Positions 7,866 through 16,600 of a stretch of DNA of 64,000 bases are shown piece by piece. The notes beneath the pieces are model-generated. The model ran no database searches. It was not told the origin of the DNA and was given only the letters and a program-made list of their open reading frames with translations. Numbering within the stretch: the stretch's first letter is position 1; every line of letters begins with the position of its first letter. The position numbers and the translations under genes were made by a program. Origin of the DNA: Bacteroidota bacterium (GTDB lineage: Bacteria; Bacteroidota; Bacteroidia; Chitinophagales; Chitinophagaceae); the NCBI GenBank assembly GCA_020161435.1, contig JAIUNV010000001.1, forward strand, positions 1 through 64,000, given 5' to 3'.

Positions 7866-9851
7866 ATGATTCGTTGCTTGTTATGTTTCGCCGTATTGCT
7901 GATGGGTTTGGGAAAAGCTGCCGCTCAGCAACACATTCAATTGTTAAACAAAGGCTGGCAGTTTGCTGAGCAGGGCAGCAGACAGTGGCGGCCTGCTTCG
8001 GTGCCGGGTACTGTCCACACCGATTTGATGAAACAGCAAGTGATACCCGACCCGTACTACCGCAGCAACGAAAAAGCCGTGCAATGGGTAGATGATAAAA
8101 ACTGGGTGTACAAAACCCAATTTGCCAGCAGCACCGCACAGCGCAATCATCAACACACCGACCTGGTTTTTGATGGCCTCGATACCTACGCCGATGTGTA
8201 CCTCAACGGGCAATTGCTGCTGCAGGCCAACAACATGTTCCGGCAGTGGCGCATACCAGTGAAGCATTTGCTGAAAGCCAACAACGAGCTGCGCATTGTA
8301 TTTCATTCGGCCAAAAAACAAGTAGCTGCTTTTGCCAAAGCCGATTCGCCACTCGTAATACCAGCCGAAAATCCACGGGTATATGCCCGCAAGGCACAGT
8401 ACCATTTTGGTTGGGACTGGGGCCCCACTTTTGTTACCGCCGGCATTTGGAAAAATGTGTACCTCGACAGCTACAACCAGCCCGCTGCAGAAAAGCCTTT
8501 TCACAATCCCCGCAAGATTGAACTGGTGCAAGAGCCCGATAGCATCGGCAAATCTTTCTACTTCAAAATAGACGGCCAGCCCGTGTACATGAAAGGTGCC
8601 AACTACATTCCTTCGGATATGTTTTTGCCCCGTCTTACCAAAAACGATTATCGGCAAATACTGATGGCCGCCAAAAATGCCAACATGAACATGCTGCGCA
8701 TTTGGGGTGGCGGCGTGTACGAAACCGAAGACTTTTATGACCTGTGCGATTCATTGGACATTTACGTGTGGCAAGACTTCATGTTTGCGGGTGGCATGGT
8801 GCCGCTGGATGAGGCATTTTTCTTGAACGTAAAAGAAGAAGTGATACAGCAGGTAAAAAGACTGCGCCACCACAAAAGCATCATTGTGTGGTGCGGCAAC
8901 AATGAAGTGGAAGAAGCCTGGCACAACTGGGGCTGGCAAAACCAATTCAACCTGCACGGGCAAGACTCTGCCAAAGTATGGCATGCCTACAAGCGTTTGT
9001 TTAAAGACAGCATACCGGCATGGCTGCAGCAATACGATGGCACCCGGCCCTATGTAAGCACATCACCCATGCATGGCTGGGGCCGAGCGGCGAGCATTAC
9101 GGAAGGCGATAGCCATTACTGGGGCATTTGGTGGGGCATGCAGGAAATAGAAATGTTTGAAAAAAAGACCGGCCGCTTTGTAAGCGAATACGGCATGATG
9201 GCCATGCCCAATATGAATACTACGGCTTCGGTTACATTACCGCAAGACCGTTATCTCTATTCCGATGTGTTGAAGACGCACCAAAAACATCCCACAGGTT
9301 TTCAAAACATGAATGGCTACCTGCACCAGTATTTCATGGACTCAGCCCGCATCAAACATTTATCGCTGGAGCAGTATACGTACCTCACCCAGTGCCTGCA
9401 GTATTATGCATTTAAAAACAGCATAGCCATACACCGTAGTAAATACCCGGTAAACATGGGCACATTGCTGTGGCAGCTCAACGATTGCTGGCCCGTAGCT
9501 TCCTGGGCCATTACCGATTACAGCCGACAGCCAAAGGCAGCGTGGTATGCCGTAAAAGAAGCTTACCGCGATGATGTGTTGCCCCAACGGGATGCTGTGC
9601 GGCCCAAGGCCTTGCAGCTATCCAAACCCAGCTACACACTGCAATGGAAAAATGCAGATACACTGCTGCTGAAAAGTAGTGTGTCCGCTAAATATGTGTA
9701 CCTGCATGTGCCGGGCATCAACCTGCAGCTCAGCGACAACTACTTCGATTTGCAGCCCGGCGAAACAAAAGTAATCAGCATCAAAGGCTTACCGGTGAGC
9801 CAACGAAAAGCGTTGCGCATTTGGTCGCTGTACGATGTGGTGCATCAATAA
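7866..9851 (+). CDS. Beta-mannosidase-like GH2 glycoside hydrolase lacking accessory domains
   Basis: A 661-residue secreted enzyme (signal peptide ending near KAAAQQ) of glycoside hydrolase family 2, which would remove terminal beta-mannose from oligosaccharides. The sugar-binding jelly roll covers about residues 25-200. The TIM barrel runs from VYMKGANYIPSD with acid/base Glu in GNNEVEEAW (347) and nucleophile Glu in SEYG (441). Bacteroidota homologues usually have about 830-860 residues. Here the Ig-like domain between jelly roll and barrel is reduced to about 35 residues, and the next beta-domain after the barrel (around DDVLPQRDAVRPKAL) is also nearly gone, all in frame. ATG 7866 is preferred to the upstream start at 7824 because it gives a proper signal peptide. 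Catalytic residues are intact, so activity is possible but uncertain. Confidence 0.88.
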   Translation: MIRCLLCFAVLLMGLGKAAAQQHIQLLNKGWQFAEQGSRQWRPASVPGTVHTDLMKQQVIPDPYYRSNEKAVQWVDDKNWVYKTQFASSTAQRNHQHTDLVFDGLDTYADVYLNGQLLLQANNMFRQWRIPVKHLLKANNELRIVFHSAKKQVAAFAKADSPLVIPAENPRVYARKAQYHFGWDWGPTFVTAGIWKNVYLDSYNQPAAEKPFHNPRKIELVQEPDSIGKSFYFKIDGQPVYMKGANYIPSDMFLPRLTKNDYRQILMAAKNANMNMLRIWGGGVYETEDFYDLCDSLDIYVWQDFMFAGGMVPLDEAFFLNVKEEVIQQVKRLRHHKSIIVWCGNNEVEEAWHNWGWQNQFNLHGQDSAKVWHAYKRLFKDSIPAWLQQYDGTRPYVSTSPMHGWGRAASITEGDSHYWGIWWGMQEIEMFEKKTGRFVSEYGMMAMPNMNTTASVTLPQDRYLYSDVLKTHQKHPTGFQNMNGYLHQYFMDSARIKHLSLEQYTYLTQCLQYYAFKNSIAIHRSKYPVNMGTLLWQLNDCWPVASWAITDYSRQPKAAWYAVKEAYRDDVLPQRDAVRPKALQLSKPSYTLQWKNADTLLLKSSVSAKYVYLHVPGINLQLSDNYFDLQPGETKVISIKGLPVSQRKALRIWSLYDVVHQ

Positions 9852-9861
9852 GCAAGGAAAA

Positions 9862-10287
9862 TTACGCTTCCCACTCAGCGTATGAGTCGGCTGTTTCGTA
9901 CAACTTGAGGCGGCAGAGTTTTACCTCGGGTGGCATGGCGCCTTCAATGGCCGATTTTACTTTCAGCAGAATGTTTTCTGCGGTGGGTTCAATGGGCCAG
10001 ATGTCGAGGTTTTCGAGGCTGCTCAGGTGCGGGTTTTGCGCCAGGTACGCTTCACTTAATATAATGCAGTGGTCCATTTTATCTACCACCTGCGCTTTTA
10101 CAATGCGCTTCAAATCTTTGAAGTCCATTACAAAGCCGGTACCATCCAGAAAACCTTCGTTGGGGTTGGCCTGCTGCACCGTTACGTGCAACACATAGGA
10201 ATGGCCATGAATATTTTTACAACTTCCGCAGTAGCCAAAAATGGCATGGGCAGTTTCGAACCGGAAAATTTTGGTCACACGTAACAT
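9862..10287 (-). CDS. queD: 6-carboxy-5,6,7,8-tetrahydropterin synthase
   Basis: A 141-residue T-fold enzyme (6-pyruvoyl-tetrahydropterin synthase family) of the queuosine pathway. It converts 7,8-dihydroneopterin triphosphate to 6-carboxytetrahydropterin. The zinc ligands are visible as FETAHAI and NIHGHSY, with the catalytic Cys in YCGSC. MDFKDLK and LDH-like MDHCIIL segments and the late Glu in RLKLYETADSYAEWE complete the signature. Other queuosine genes are not adjacent. A perfect -7 box on the minus strand at 10351-10344 supports independent expression. Confidence 0.93.
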   Translation of the reverse strand: MLRVTKIFRFETAHAIFGYCGSCKNIHGHSYVLHVTVQQANPNEGFLDGTGFVMDFKDLKRIVKAQVVDKMDHCIILSEAYLAQNPHLSSLENLDIWPIEPTAENILLKVKSAIEGAMPPEVKLCRLKLYETADSYAEWEA

Positions 10288-10343
10288 AACATCAACACTT
10301 AAAAATCAAACAATGGCCGGGCTGTGCCGGCGCTGCAACGCCG

Positions 10344-10371
10344 CAAAAGTATTTGAAATGGGTTAGTTTTG
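10344..10371. promoter_or_regulatory. Divergent -7 boxes for queD and the PNPOx-like gene
   Basis: TACTTTTG on the minus strand (10351-10344) points to queD. TAGTTTTG on the plus strand (10364-10371) points to the PNPOx-like gene, ending 7 bases before its ATG at 10379. Both match TAnnTTTG exactly and are separated by only 12 bases. Confidence 0.6.
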
Positions 10372-10378
10372 GCCAAGG

Positions 10379-10810
10379 ATGAATGCGCATGAACATATTG
10401 CTGCCTTTGTAGCAGCCCAAACGGTGGCCACGGTTTGTTGCACCAATGCCGATCAACAATTGCATTGCTTTAGTTGCTATTACGCTTTCGACGCCGGCCA
10501 AACGCTGCTCTACTTCAAAACCTCCGCCGATACCCAACACATGCAATGGCTGCAGGCCATGAAGCAAACAGCGGGCAGCATTTTGCCCGACAAACTGCAG
10601 AAGCTGGTGGTAAAAGGCATTCAATGGTCGGGCGTACTACTGGCCGAAAACGACCCGCTGGCGGCACATGCCGGCAAGCAGTACCACCTAAAATATCCGT
10701 TTGCGCTGGCCATGCCCGGCACGGTACGTACCATTCGCCTCGATATCCTCAAAATGACCGACAACAGCCTGGGCTTTGGCAGCAAAGTGCATTGGAAAAG
10801 AGGGGAATAG
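10379..10810 (+). CDS. Pyridoxamine-phosphate-oxidase-like flavin-binding-fold protein
   Basis: A 143-residue protein with the split-barrel fold of the PNPOx-like/YhbP family. It opens with HIAAFVAAQTVATVCCTN, a variant of the family's start helix and first strand, and continues with CFSCYYAFDAGQTLLYFKTSADTQHMQWL. The match to this family is by overall pattern; no FMN ligand can be assigned with certainty. The promoter immediately upstream implies a nearly leaderless mRNA. Function unknown. Confidence 0.7.
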   Translation: MNAHEHIAAFVAAQTVATVCCTNADQQLHCFSCYYAFDAGQTLLYFKTSADTQHMQWLQAMKQTAGSILPDKLQKLVVKGIQWSGVLLAENDPLAAHAGKQYHLKYPFALAMPGTVRTIRLDILKMTDNSLGFGSKVHWKRGE

Positions 10811-10888
10811 AGTTAATCAAAAATCAGCAAATAGAAAAGTACAACAACAGGGTAATTGATTCTTTTCATCTGCTACAACACCCATCCG

Positions 10889-11887
10889 TTATACATAATG
10901 CTTACCGCCAATGCTCAGGTGTAGCACATTGTCAATGTTGTGTGTTTCCTGCAGGCGCAGCATTTCTTGCTTGGGGTAAAAAATGGGTTCATCGCTCAAA
11001 TCAAACGTGCCGTAGTGCATGGGTATAAGCTGGCGGGCACCCAATGTGTGCAGCACTTGCAGTGCATCGGCCGGGCTGGTATGCGATGGATGCATGAACC
11101 ACTCGGGCTTGTACGCACCAATGCCAATAATGGCAAAATCAATACGTGGAAAGAGTTGGGCAATTTGTTCAAAGTGAATACCCAATCCGCTATCGGAACC
11201 AAAGTAAATATTGCCGGCACTGCTTTCGAGCATCATGCTGCCCCACAGCATTTCGTTGAGGTCGGTAAGGCCGCGGCGGTTCCAGTGTTTGGCCGGCAAG
11301 TAGGTTACCGAAAAATCTTCTTCGATATTGTAGCGCTGAAACCAACCCGCTTCTACAATGGGGTTGCTGATTTTCCACGATCGCAATAGTGGTGCCAGTC
11401 CAAGGCCGGTTAAAATAATGGCTTTGGGATTGAGGCTGCTGAGTATTTGTAGGCTGCGCTGGTCACAATGGTCGCGGTGATTGTGCGTCAGCAATATGTA
11501 GTCGATATGTTTTAAATCGGCCGCATCCATGGGCAGCGACGTGTAGCGTTTTATCTGATGCACTACCACGGGCAGCTTACCCAATATGGGATCGGTAATA
11601 ATTTGCTTGCCATTGATACTGATAAGAAAAGATGCGTGACCCAACCAGGTAATGCCATTGTCGGTATTGCTCGTCAGCTTGGGCTGATGAATGACCTCAA
11701 TACCATGCTGCTGCTTTTTTTTCAGCGGCTTCAATGGTTTTTTTTCTGCCTGCCATTTCAGTACGTCCCAATAGTTGCGCTGCGAAGGCCCGTCGAGATT
11801 GATGTACTGATGTTTATCGTTCAGCGGATTGCCGCTCCAGTTGTCGATGATAAAAGGTAAAGCCGGATTGTGTGTTGGTCTTGCCAT
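10889..11887 (-). CDS. Metallo-beta-lactamase-fold hydrolase (NAPE-PLD/UlaG-like)
   Basis: A 332-residue protein with the zinc-binding HxHxDH motif (LLTHNHRDHCD, around residue 130) and a GHASFLI strand before it. Further metal ligands lie at DSGLGIHF and near IPMHYGTFDLSDEP. The ITDPIL and PAKHWNRRGLTDLN segments are typical of the NAPE-PLD/RomA-like branch, in which some members act on phospholipids. No signal peptide, so probably cytoplasmic. It starts one base after the upstream DUF1569 gene stops, so the two are co-transcribed. Confidence 0.85.
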   Translation of the reverse strand: MARPTHNPALPFIIDNWSGNPLNDKHQYINLDGPSQRNYWDVLKWQAEKKPLKPLKKKQQHGIEVIHQPKLTSNTDNGITWLGHASFLISINGKQIITDPILGKLPVVVHQIKRYTSLPMDAADLKHIDYILLTHNHRDHCDQRSLQILSSLNPKAIILTGLGLAPLLRSWKISNPIVEAGWFQRYNIEEDFSVTYLPAKHWNRRGLTDLNEMLWGSMMLESSAGNIYFGSDSGLGIHFEQIAQLFPRIDFAIIGIGAYKPEWFMHPSHTSPADALQVLHTLGARQLIPMHYGTFDLSDEPIFYPKQEMLRLQETHNIDNVLHLSIGGKHYV

Positions 11888-11888
11888 A

Positions 11889-12341
11889 TCAGCAGCTGAA
11901 TTGTCTTAAATGATGATCGAGGTGTTTCCAAATGAGGCGGCCCCAGTCTTTGCGGCCCAGTTTGCCAAACAGCGGATGCGTAGCTTCGATATATTCTTTT
12001 TGCAACACAGCTTGCAGCGCATCTGTCAGTTTTGCTTTTTCTTCTGGTAGTGTTCCCACTTCGGGCTTTGCTTTTTTTACATCGAGGCTGGGTGCCGTGG
12101 GCGATTCTTTGGGCCAAGGAACAGCATAAATAGCCAGCCATGTAAAAGGCTGATACCGAAACATGGTATTCAGTACTTTGGTATCAGTTGGTTGCAACAC
12201 AAATTCCAGCTGTTGCCGGCAGTGCCAGCACATTTCGGCAATGGTCATGGTGCCCCACTGCCTTGCGGAGGTTTCTTGCAGGGCTACAAGTCGCTGTTCT
12301 ATTTGCTGCAATGCTGCAGGCTGCAAAATGCTATTGGTCAT
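11889..12341 (-). CDS. DUF1569/DinB-like protein
   Basis: A 150-residue helical protein with His residues in DinB-like positions (MCWHCRQQLEFV near residue 40, WKHLDHHLRQF at the end) and the family block HPLFGKLGRKDWGRLIWKHLDHH. DinB-like proteins are four-helix bundles that bind a metal through three His and often act as thiol-dependent transferases. The gene precedes the MBL-fold hydrolase with a one-base gap, so both belong to one transcript. The specific reaction is not known. Confidence 0.75.
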   Translation of the reverse strand: MTNSILQPAALQQIEQRLVALQETSARQWGTMTIAEMCWHCRQQLEFVLQPTDTKVLNTMFRYQPFTWLAIYAVPWPKESPTAPSLDVKKAKPEVGTLPEEKAKLTDALQAVLQKEYIEATHPLFGKLGRKDWGRLIWKHLDHHLRQFSC

Positions 12342-12384
12342 GTGGTAAAGGTATTGTTGTGCAGGAAGATGAATAAAGATTCGG

Positions 12385-13806
12385 TTACCGCATCAGTTTA
12401 CGCAACACCTGCACATACCATTTTTTGTATGGCGCATACCAGAGTGGTGTATCGCCCAAGCGATGGCTGCGCATGATGCTTTTCAAATGTGAAAACTGAT
12501 CGAAACCATATTTGCCATGATAGCCGCCCATGCCGCTGAAACCCACACCGGTAAAGGGCAGGTCGGTATTGCCCAGGTGAATAACACCATTGTTCACACA
12601 GCCTCCACCAAACTGAATGCCTTCCATAAAATAGCGTTCGGTGCTGCTGCTGTTGGTATACACATACAACGCTAACGGATACGGGTTTTTCGAAATGATG
12701 GCCTTGGCTTCTTCATGTGTATCAAAACCAATGATGGGCAAAATGGGGCCGAAAATTTCTTCCTGCATAATGGGCGAATCCATTGCCACATCATCGATGA
12801 TGGTAGGTGCAATAAATAAATCTGCAGCATCGTGCTGGCCGCCATGCACAATATTGCCCTGCGATAAATAGCCCGTCAGCCGGTTGAACTGACGCAGATT
12901 GATGATGCGTCCCAAGTCGGGGCTTTGCTGCGGATCATCGCCATACATCTGCAGCAAATGTTTTTTCAATGCCGCTATCAGTTTGTCTTTTACGCTATAA
13001 TGAACCAACACATAATCGGCAGCCACACAGGTTTGCCCGCAATTGAGAAAGCGGCTGAAAATGATTTTTTTCGCCGTGTAATCAATACTGGCATCGGCAG
13101 CTACCACGCATGGACTTTTACCACCCAGCTCCAGTACTACTGGCGTAAGCTGTGTAGCAGCGGCCTGCATAATTTTTCTGCCTACGGCAGTACTGCCGGT
13201 AAAAAATACGAGGTCGAGGTGATGTTTGGCAATCAGTTCCTCGCTTACCTGATGGCCAGGTCCGGTAACAATGGCGATGTAATCCGGTTCAAAGGTTTCC
13301 TCAATCATTTGCTTCAGCACAGCAGCTACATGCGGTGCTTCTTCTGAAGGTTTGAGGATGCTGGTATTGCCTGCGGCGATGCTGGCCATCAAGGGTTGTA
13401 TCAGCAATAAAAAAGGATAGTTCCAGGGCGCCATAATGAGGCTGACACCCCGTGGCTCTGGTACCACTTTGCTGGTAGAAGGAAAAAACATGAGCGGCGT
13501 ACTGCGGTGCCGTGGCTGCATCCAACCACGCAGGTGTTGTTGCGTATGTGTGAGCTCTTTATAGGCAGGCCCGAGCTCGGTACCGTAAGCTTCAAATTCA
13601 TTTTTGCGCAGGTCTTTGTACAGTGCTTCCTGCAAAGGCTGCTCGTAACGGCCTATGGCTTTGCGCAACACGCCCAGCTGGGCTTTTCTAAAACCATAGC
13701 TGCGGGTTACACCCGACTGAAAAAATGCCTGCTGCTGTGCGTACAATTGTTGCAACTCTTCAGCCGTATGGCTGGCTACTGCACCAGGATATATTTCTGT
13801 TGTCAT
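12385..13806 (-). CDS. NAD(P)-dependent aldehyde dehydrogenase (class 3-like)
   Basis: A 473-residue member of the aldehyde dehydrogenase superfamily that oxidises aldehydes to acids. Visible are the substrate/cofactor segment APWNYPFLLLIQPL, the NAD-loop FTGSTAVGRKIMQAAA, the catalytic Glu in LELGGKSPC and the catalytic Cys in LNCGQTCVAADYVL. The later EEIFGPILPI motif is also present. Length and the short C-terminal end fit the class 3 fatty-aldehyde/coniferyl-aldehyde branch. The C-terminal RSHRLGDTPLWYAPY...LRKLMR tail is basic and amphipathic, possibly membrane-associated. Neighbours do not reveal the substrate. Confidence 0.93.
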   Translation of the reverse strand: MTTEIYPGAVASHTAEELQQLYAQQQAFFQSGVTRSYGFRKAQLGVLRKAIGRYEQPLQEALYKDLRKNEFEAYGTELGPAYKELTHTQQHLRGWMQPRHRSTPLMFFPSTSKVVPEPRGVSLIMAPWNYPFLLLIQPLMASIAAGNTSILKPSEEAPHVAAVLKQMIEETFEPDYIAIVTGPGHQVSEELIAKHHLDLVFFTGSTAVGRKIMQAAATQLTPVVLELGGKSPCVVAADASIDYTAKKIIFSRFLNCGQTCVAADYVLVHYSVKDKLIAALKKHLLQMYGDDPQQSPDLGRIINLRQFNRLTGYLSQGNIVHGGQHDAADLFIAPTIIDDVAMDSPIMQEEIFGPILPIIGFDTHEEAKAIISKNPYPLALYVYTNSSSTERYFMEGIQFGGGCVNNGVIHLGNTDLPFTGVGFSGMGGYHGKYGFDQFSHLKSIMRSHRLGDTPLWYAPYKKWYVQVLRKLMR

Positions 13807-13830
13807 AAATCAGCAATCGTTATTTATCAA

Positions 13831-15354
13831 TTAATGCACACCCATGACAGCTGCCATGGTTACAATGCCTTCCAGCAAAAAACTGATCTGCAGGTTTTCG
13901 TTTTCGGCATGCTGGTTGTTGTCGTAGTTCACAATGCCAATGCTCACCGGCAGCGATTGTAAAATGGTTTCAAACATGTAGAGCGGCAGGCTTCCACCCA
14001 CGGTTGGTATTTTAATCACCGCATCTGTTGTGGTAGATTGAATGGCCGCAATCACCTGTTGAGCAATGGGCAAATCCATCGGCGTTTTCTGTGCTGGGTA
14101 CGCACCATCGTTCATCGTTAGTTTGGCAATCAGCGGATATTTTTTCCGCTCCTCTGCGGTGGGCTCATGGTCGAGTATGGTATAACCCTTGCTTTCGATG
14201 TAGCGTTTTACTTTGTTGAATTGCCCTTCAACCGTATTCCCTTTTACCAGGCGCAAATCCAATGCTGCCGTGGCTTCGGCAGGAATGATGTTGCTGGCCA
14301 TGCTGCCCACATTCATAGCCGCAAAACCGTTGATGTTGAGCGTAGGAATATTCAGCAACTCCTGAAAATTGCGGCCATCGCCATCCGGATGAATCATCAT
14401 CAATTCTGTTTGCAGCGTAGGCACCACATCGGGTATTTGTGCAATGGCTTCCTTTTCTGCTTTGCTTAGCGGCTGCACATCGTCATAAAAACCGGGGATG
14501 GTGACCATGCCTTTGTCATCTTTCATGCTGGCCAGTAGTTGCGCCAATCGCATGGCGGCATTCGGCGCCCAGTTGCCATAGTTGCCACTGTGCAAGGGTC
14601 GTGCTGAAGCGTACACTTTCAGTTCGGCGTTTATATCGCCCCGTACCCCAAACACCAGTTGCCTACGACCCGTTACATGGCGGGCACCATCGCATATCAT
14701 CCATAGGTCGGCTTTCAGCAAAGCTTTGTGTTGGGTAAAATAATCGTCGAGGTGTATGGAGCCCACTTCTTCTTCGCCTTCAAAAATGAACGTGAGATTT
14801 GCCTTGGGTTGCTGACCCGATTGTTTCATCAACTCGTAGGCCGCAATGATGGCAAACACCCCCGCTTTATCATCGGCACTGCCGCGGCCATAGAGTCGCA
14901 TTTTTTCTGGAATGACCGCAGGCACCGCATTGCCGGGTACAAAACTGCCGCCACGGTCGAGGCGGTCGGTGGTGAGCTGTGGCGTAAATGGCGACAAACC
15001 CTTGGCCCATTGGGCGGGGTTCACGGGCTGGCCATCGTAATGCGCATAAAAACCCATGGTGGTGGTGGCACCGGGCACTTTTACCTGGCCCACTACCAGC
15101 GGGCTGGCACCTTTTATGGGCAAGGTGAGAATTTGCGTAGCAATGCCCCGCCGCTCCATCATTTGCTGGATGAAAGCCGCATTGCGGTGAATGTTGATGC
15201 TATCGCCCATCACATTGGGAATGGCCACAAACTGCATGTACTCCTGCAACAATTGCTGCTGGCGCTGCTGCACCAATTGACGTACTTTATCGGCTTGTGC
15301 CTGTGCAAAAAGGCTGCACAAAAGCAGAACAAAAAGAGGCAGGCTTCGCTTCAT
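13831..15354 (-). CDS. Exported M20-family metallopeptidase (dipeptidase-like)
   Basis: A 507-residue peptidase with a signal peptide (RSLPLFVLLLCSLFAQAQ). The two-zinc site of the M20 family can be followed: His and Asp in YAHYDGQPV, Asp in YGRGSADDKAGVFA, the catalytic EGEEEVGS pair, a further Asp in WMICDGARH, and a late His near the C-terminus. It should cleave di- or oligopeptides in the periplasm. The frame allows a GTG three bases upstream, but ATG 15354 gives the standard signal peptide and is preferred. It stops 24 bases before the aldehyde dehydrogenase start, so the two may be co-transcribed. Confidence 0.9.
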   Translation of the reverse strand: MKRSLPLFVLLLCSLFAQAQADKVRQLVQQRQQQLLQEYMQFVAIPNVMGDSINIHRNAAFIQQMMERRGIATQILTLPIKGASPLVVGQVKVPGATTTMGFYAHYDGQPVNPAQWAKGLSPFTPQLTTDRLDRGGSFVPGNAVPAVIPEKMRLYGRGSADDKAGVFAIIAAYELMKQSGQQPKANLTFIFEGEEEVGSIHLDDYFTQHKALLKADLWMICDGARHVTGRRQLVFGVRGDINAELKVYASARPLHSGNYGNWAPNAAMRLAQLLASMKDDKGMVTIPGFYDDVQPLSKAEKEAIAQIPDVVPTLQTELMMIHPDGDGRNFQELLNIPTLNINGFAAMNVGSMASNIIPAEATAALDLRLVKGNTVEGQFNKVKRYIESKGYTILDHEPTAEERKKYPLIAKLTMNDGAYPAQKTPMDLPIAQQVIAAIQSTTTDAVIKIPTVGGSLPLYMFETILQSLPVSIGIVNYDNNQHAENENLQISFLLEGIVTMAAVMGVH

Positions 15355-15407
15355 CACGGTTGGTGAAAATTTGCGGAAAGCTATGGAACAAGTTTCAGAG
15401 TTTACGG

Positions 15408-15957
15408 GTTCACTACTTGACTAGTTCAAGGGAAATCAAAAACATGAATTTCCTGATGAAACCTGTGGAAGAAAGTTGCTGACTTTCTCAAAGGCCGTGC
15501 ATAGCCCGCAGTTTTTTGGGTAGCGACTGTACCACCAAATCGTAGGAGTCTTTGGTCCATTGGAGCAGCAGCTGATTGGATATGCTGCCATCTATCAATA
15601 CCGTGTTCCAGTGTTGCTTGTTCATGTGGTAGCCGGGCAGTACGGCGGCGTATCGTTCCCGCAACTCAATGGCCTGCTCCGGGTCGCACTTCAGGTTGAT
15701 GCTTTCAAACACCGTCATGTTGGCGAGGGCAAACATTTTGCCAGCTACTTTAAACACCAGCGTGTCTTCATCAAATGGCAGGGTTTCTTCTGTAGCCGGT
15801 AGCGAGAGGCAGTATTGGCGAAATTGTTCGAGGTGCATTTTGGAGGTTGGGAGGTTAACGTGTTCACTAGTTCACAAGTTGATTGGTAAAAATTAGATGG
15901 CGCCTTACCACTTCCTCATTCCTTATTTCTTATTCTTTATTTCTTATTCCTTATTGC
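15408..15957. repeat. Short direct repeats in gaps around the MmcQ/YjbR gene
   Basis: GTTCACTACTTGACTAGTTC (15408 onward) and GTTCACTAGTTCACAAGTTG (about 15863) are related short repeats in the gaps on either side of the gene. 15911-15957 is a low-complexity tract of CTTATTTCTTATT units. Similar TTCAAACTTGTCAAACTTG sequence lies at 1041-1060 before pheS. They look like degenerate intergenic repeats; no function is visible. Confidence 0.45.
15488..15838 (-). CDS. MmcQ/YjbR-family protein
   Basis: A 116-residue protein of the MmcQ/YjbR family, single compact alpha/beta domain. It starts with the family pattern EQFRQYCLSLPATEETLPFDEDTLVFKVAGKMFAL and carries the KCDPEQAIELRERYAAVLPGYHMNKQHWNTV block. 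Its fold (CyaY-like) has suggested DNA binding, but no biochemical role is established. It stands alone between repeat-filled gaps. Confidence 0.88.
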   Translation of the reverse strand: MHLEQFRQYCLSLPATEETLPFDEDTLVFKVAGKMFALANMTVFESINLKCDPEQAIELRERYAAVLPGYHMNKQHWNTVLIDGSISNQLLLQWTKDSYDLVVQSLPKKLRAMHGL

Positions 15958-15966
15958 CGTTTACAT

Positions 15967-16581
15967 TCACTCTTCCCAATCGCCCTTTCCTTTCCGTATT
16001 ACCACGGGGCTGTCGGAGGTGAGATCTACTACGGTTGATGGTTCTATTTCACCCATGCCGCCATCTACTACCATGTCTACCAAACGTTCAAAGTTTTCCA
16101 AAATCAGGTCGGGGTCGGCCAGGTCCTCGGGCAGCTCGGCCGGTACGGAGGCCGATAAAATAGGATGCCCCAATGCTTCGGCTATGGCGAGAGCAATGTT
16201 GTTTTCGGGCACCCGCAAACCGATAGTCGATTTTTTGCTCTGCATCATTTTGGGCACTTCTTTGCTGGCCGGCAAAATAAACGTAAACGGACCGGGCAGG
16301 TGCTGCTTCAGCAAGCGGAAAGTGGGCGTATCCAACTGGCGGGCATACTTGCTCAGGTCGCTCAAATCGTGGCACACAAAACTGAGCAGCGCCTTGGCCG
16401 GATCGCTGTTTTTAATGCGGGCAATTCGGGTGAGTGCCTCCCGGCTGTGCATGCTGCAGCCAATGGCATACACCGTGTCGGTGGGATAAATAATAACGCC
16501 ATCCCGCAGCAGGCACTCCACCACCTGTGCTATCAACCGGGGCTGCGGATTATCGGGATGAATGCGTACATGAATAGCCAT
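15967..16581 (-). CDS. YciO/YrdC/Sua5-family protein
   Basis: A 204-residue YrdC-fold protein. It matches the YciO branch particularly well: it begins IHPDNPQPRLIAQVVECL, continues GVIIYPTDTVYAIGC, and carries LPGPFTFILPASKEVP and TIGLRVPENNIALAI. TsaC/Sua5 members make threonylcarbamoyl-AMP for the t6A37 modification of tRNAs; YciO relatives have a related but less certain role. The KR-type substrate loop is diverged here (RIKNSDPAKALLSF). Cytoplasmic, single-domain, no Sua5 extension. The family is firm; whether it is the cell's t6A enzyme is not. Confidence 0.86.
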   Translation of the reverse strand: MAIHVRIHPDNPQPRLIAQVVECLLRDGVIIYPTDTVYAIGCSMHSREALTRIARIKNSDPAKALLSFVCHDLSDLSKYARQLDTPTFRLLKQHLPGPFTFILPASKEVPKMMQSKKSTIGLRVPENNIALAIAEALGHPILSASVPAELPEDLADPDLILENFERLVDMVVDGGMGEIEPSTVVDLTSDSPVVIRKGKGDWEE

Positions 16582-16600
16582 AGCCGGAAAGGTAGCTCAA

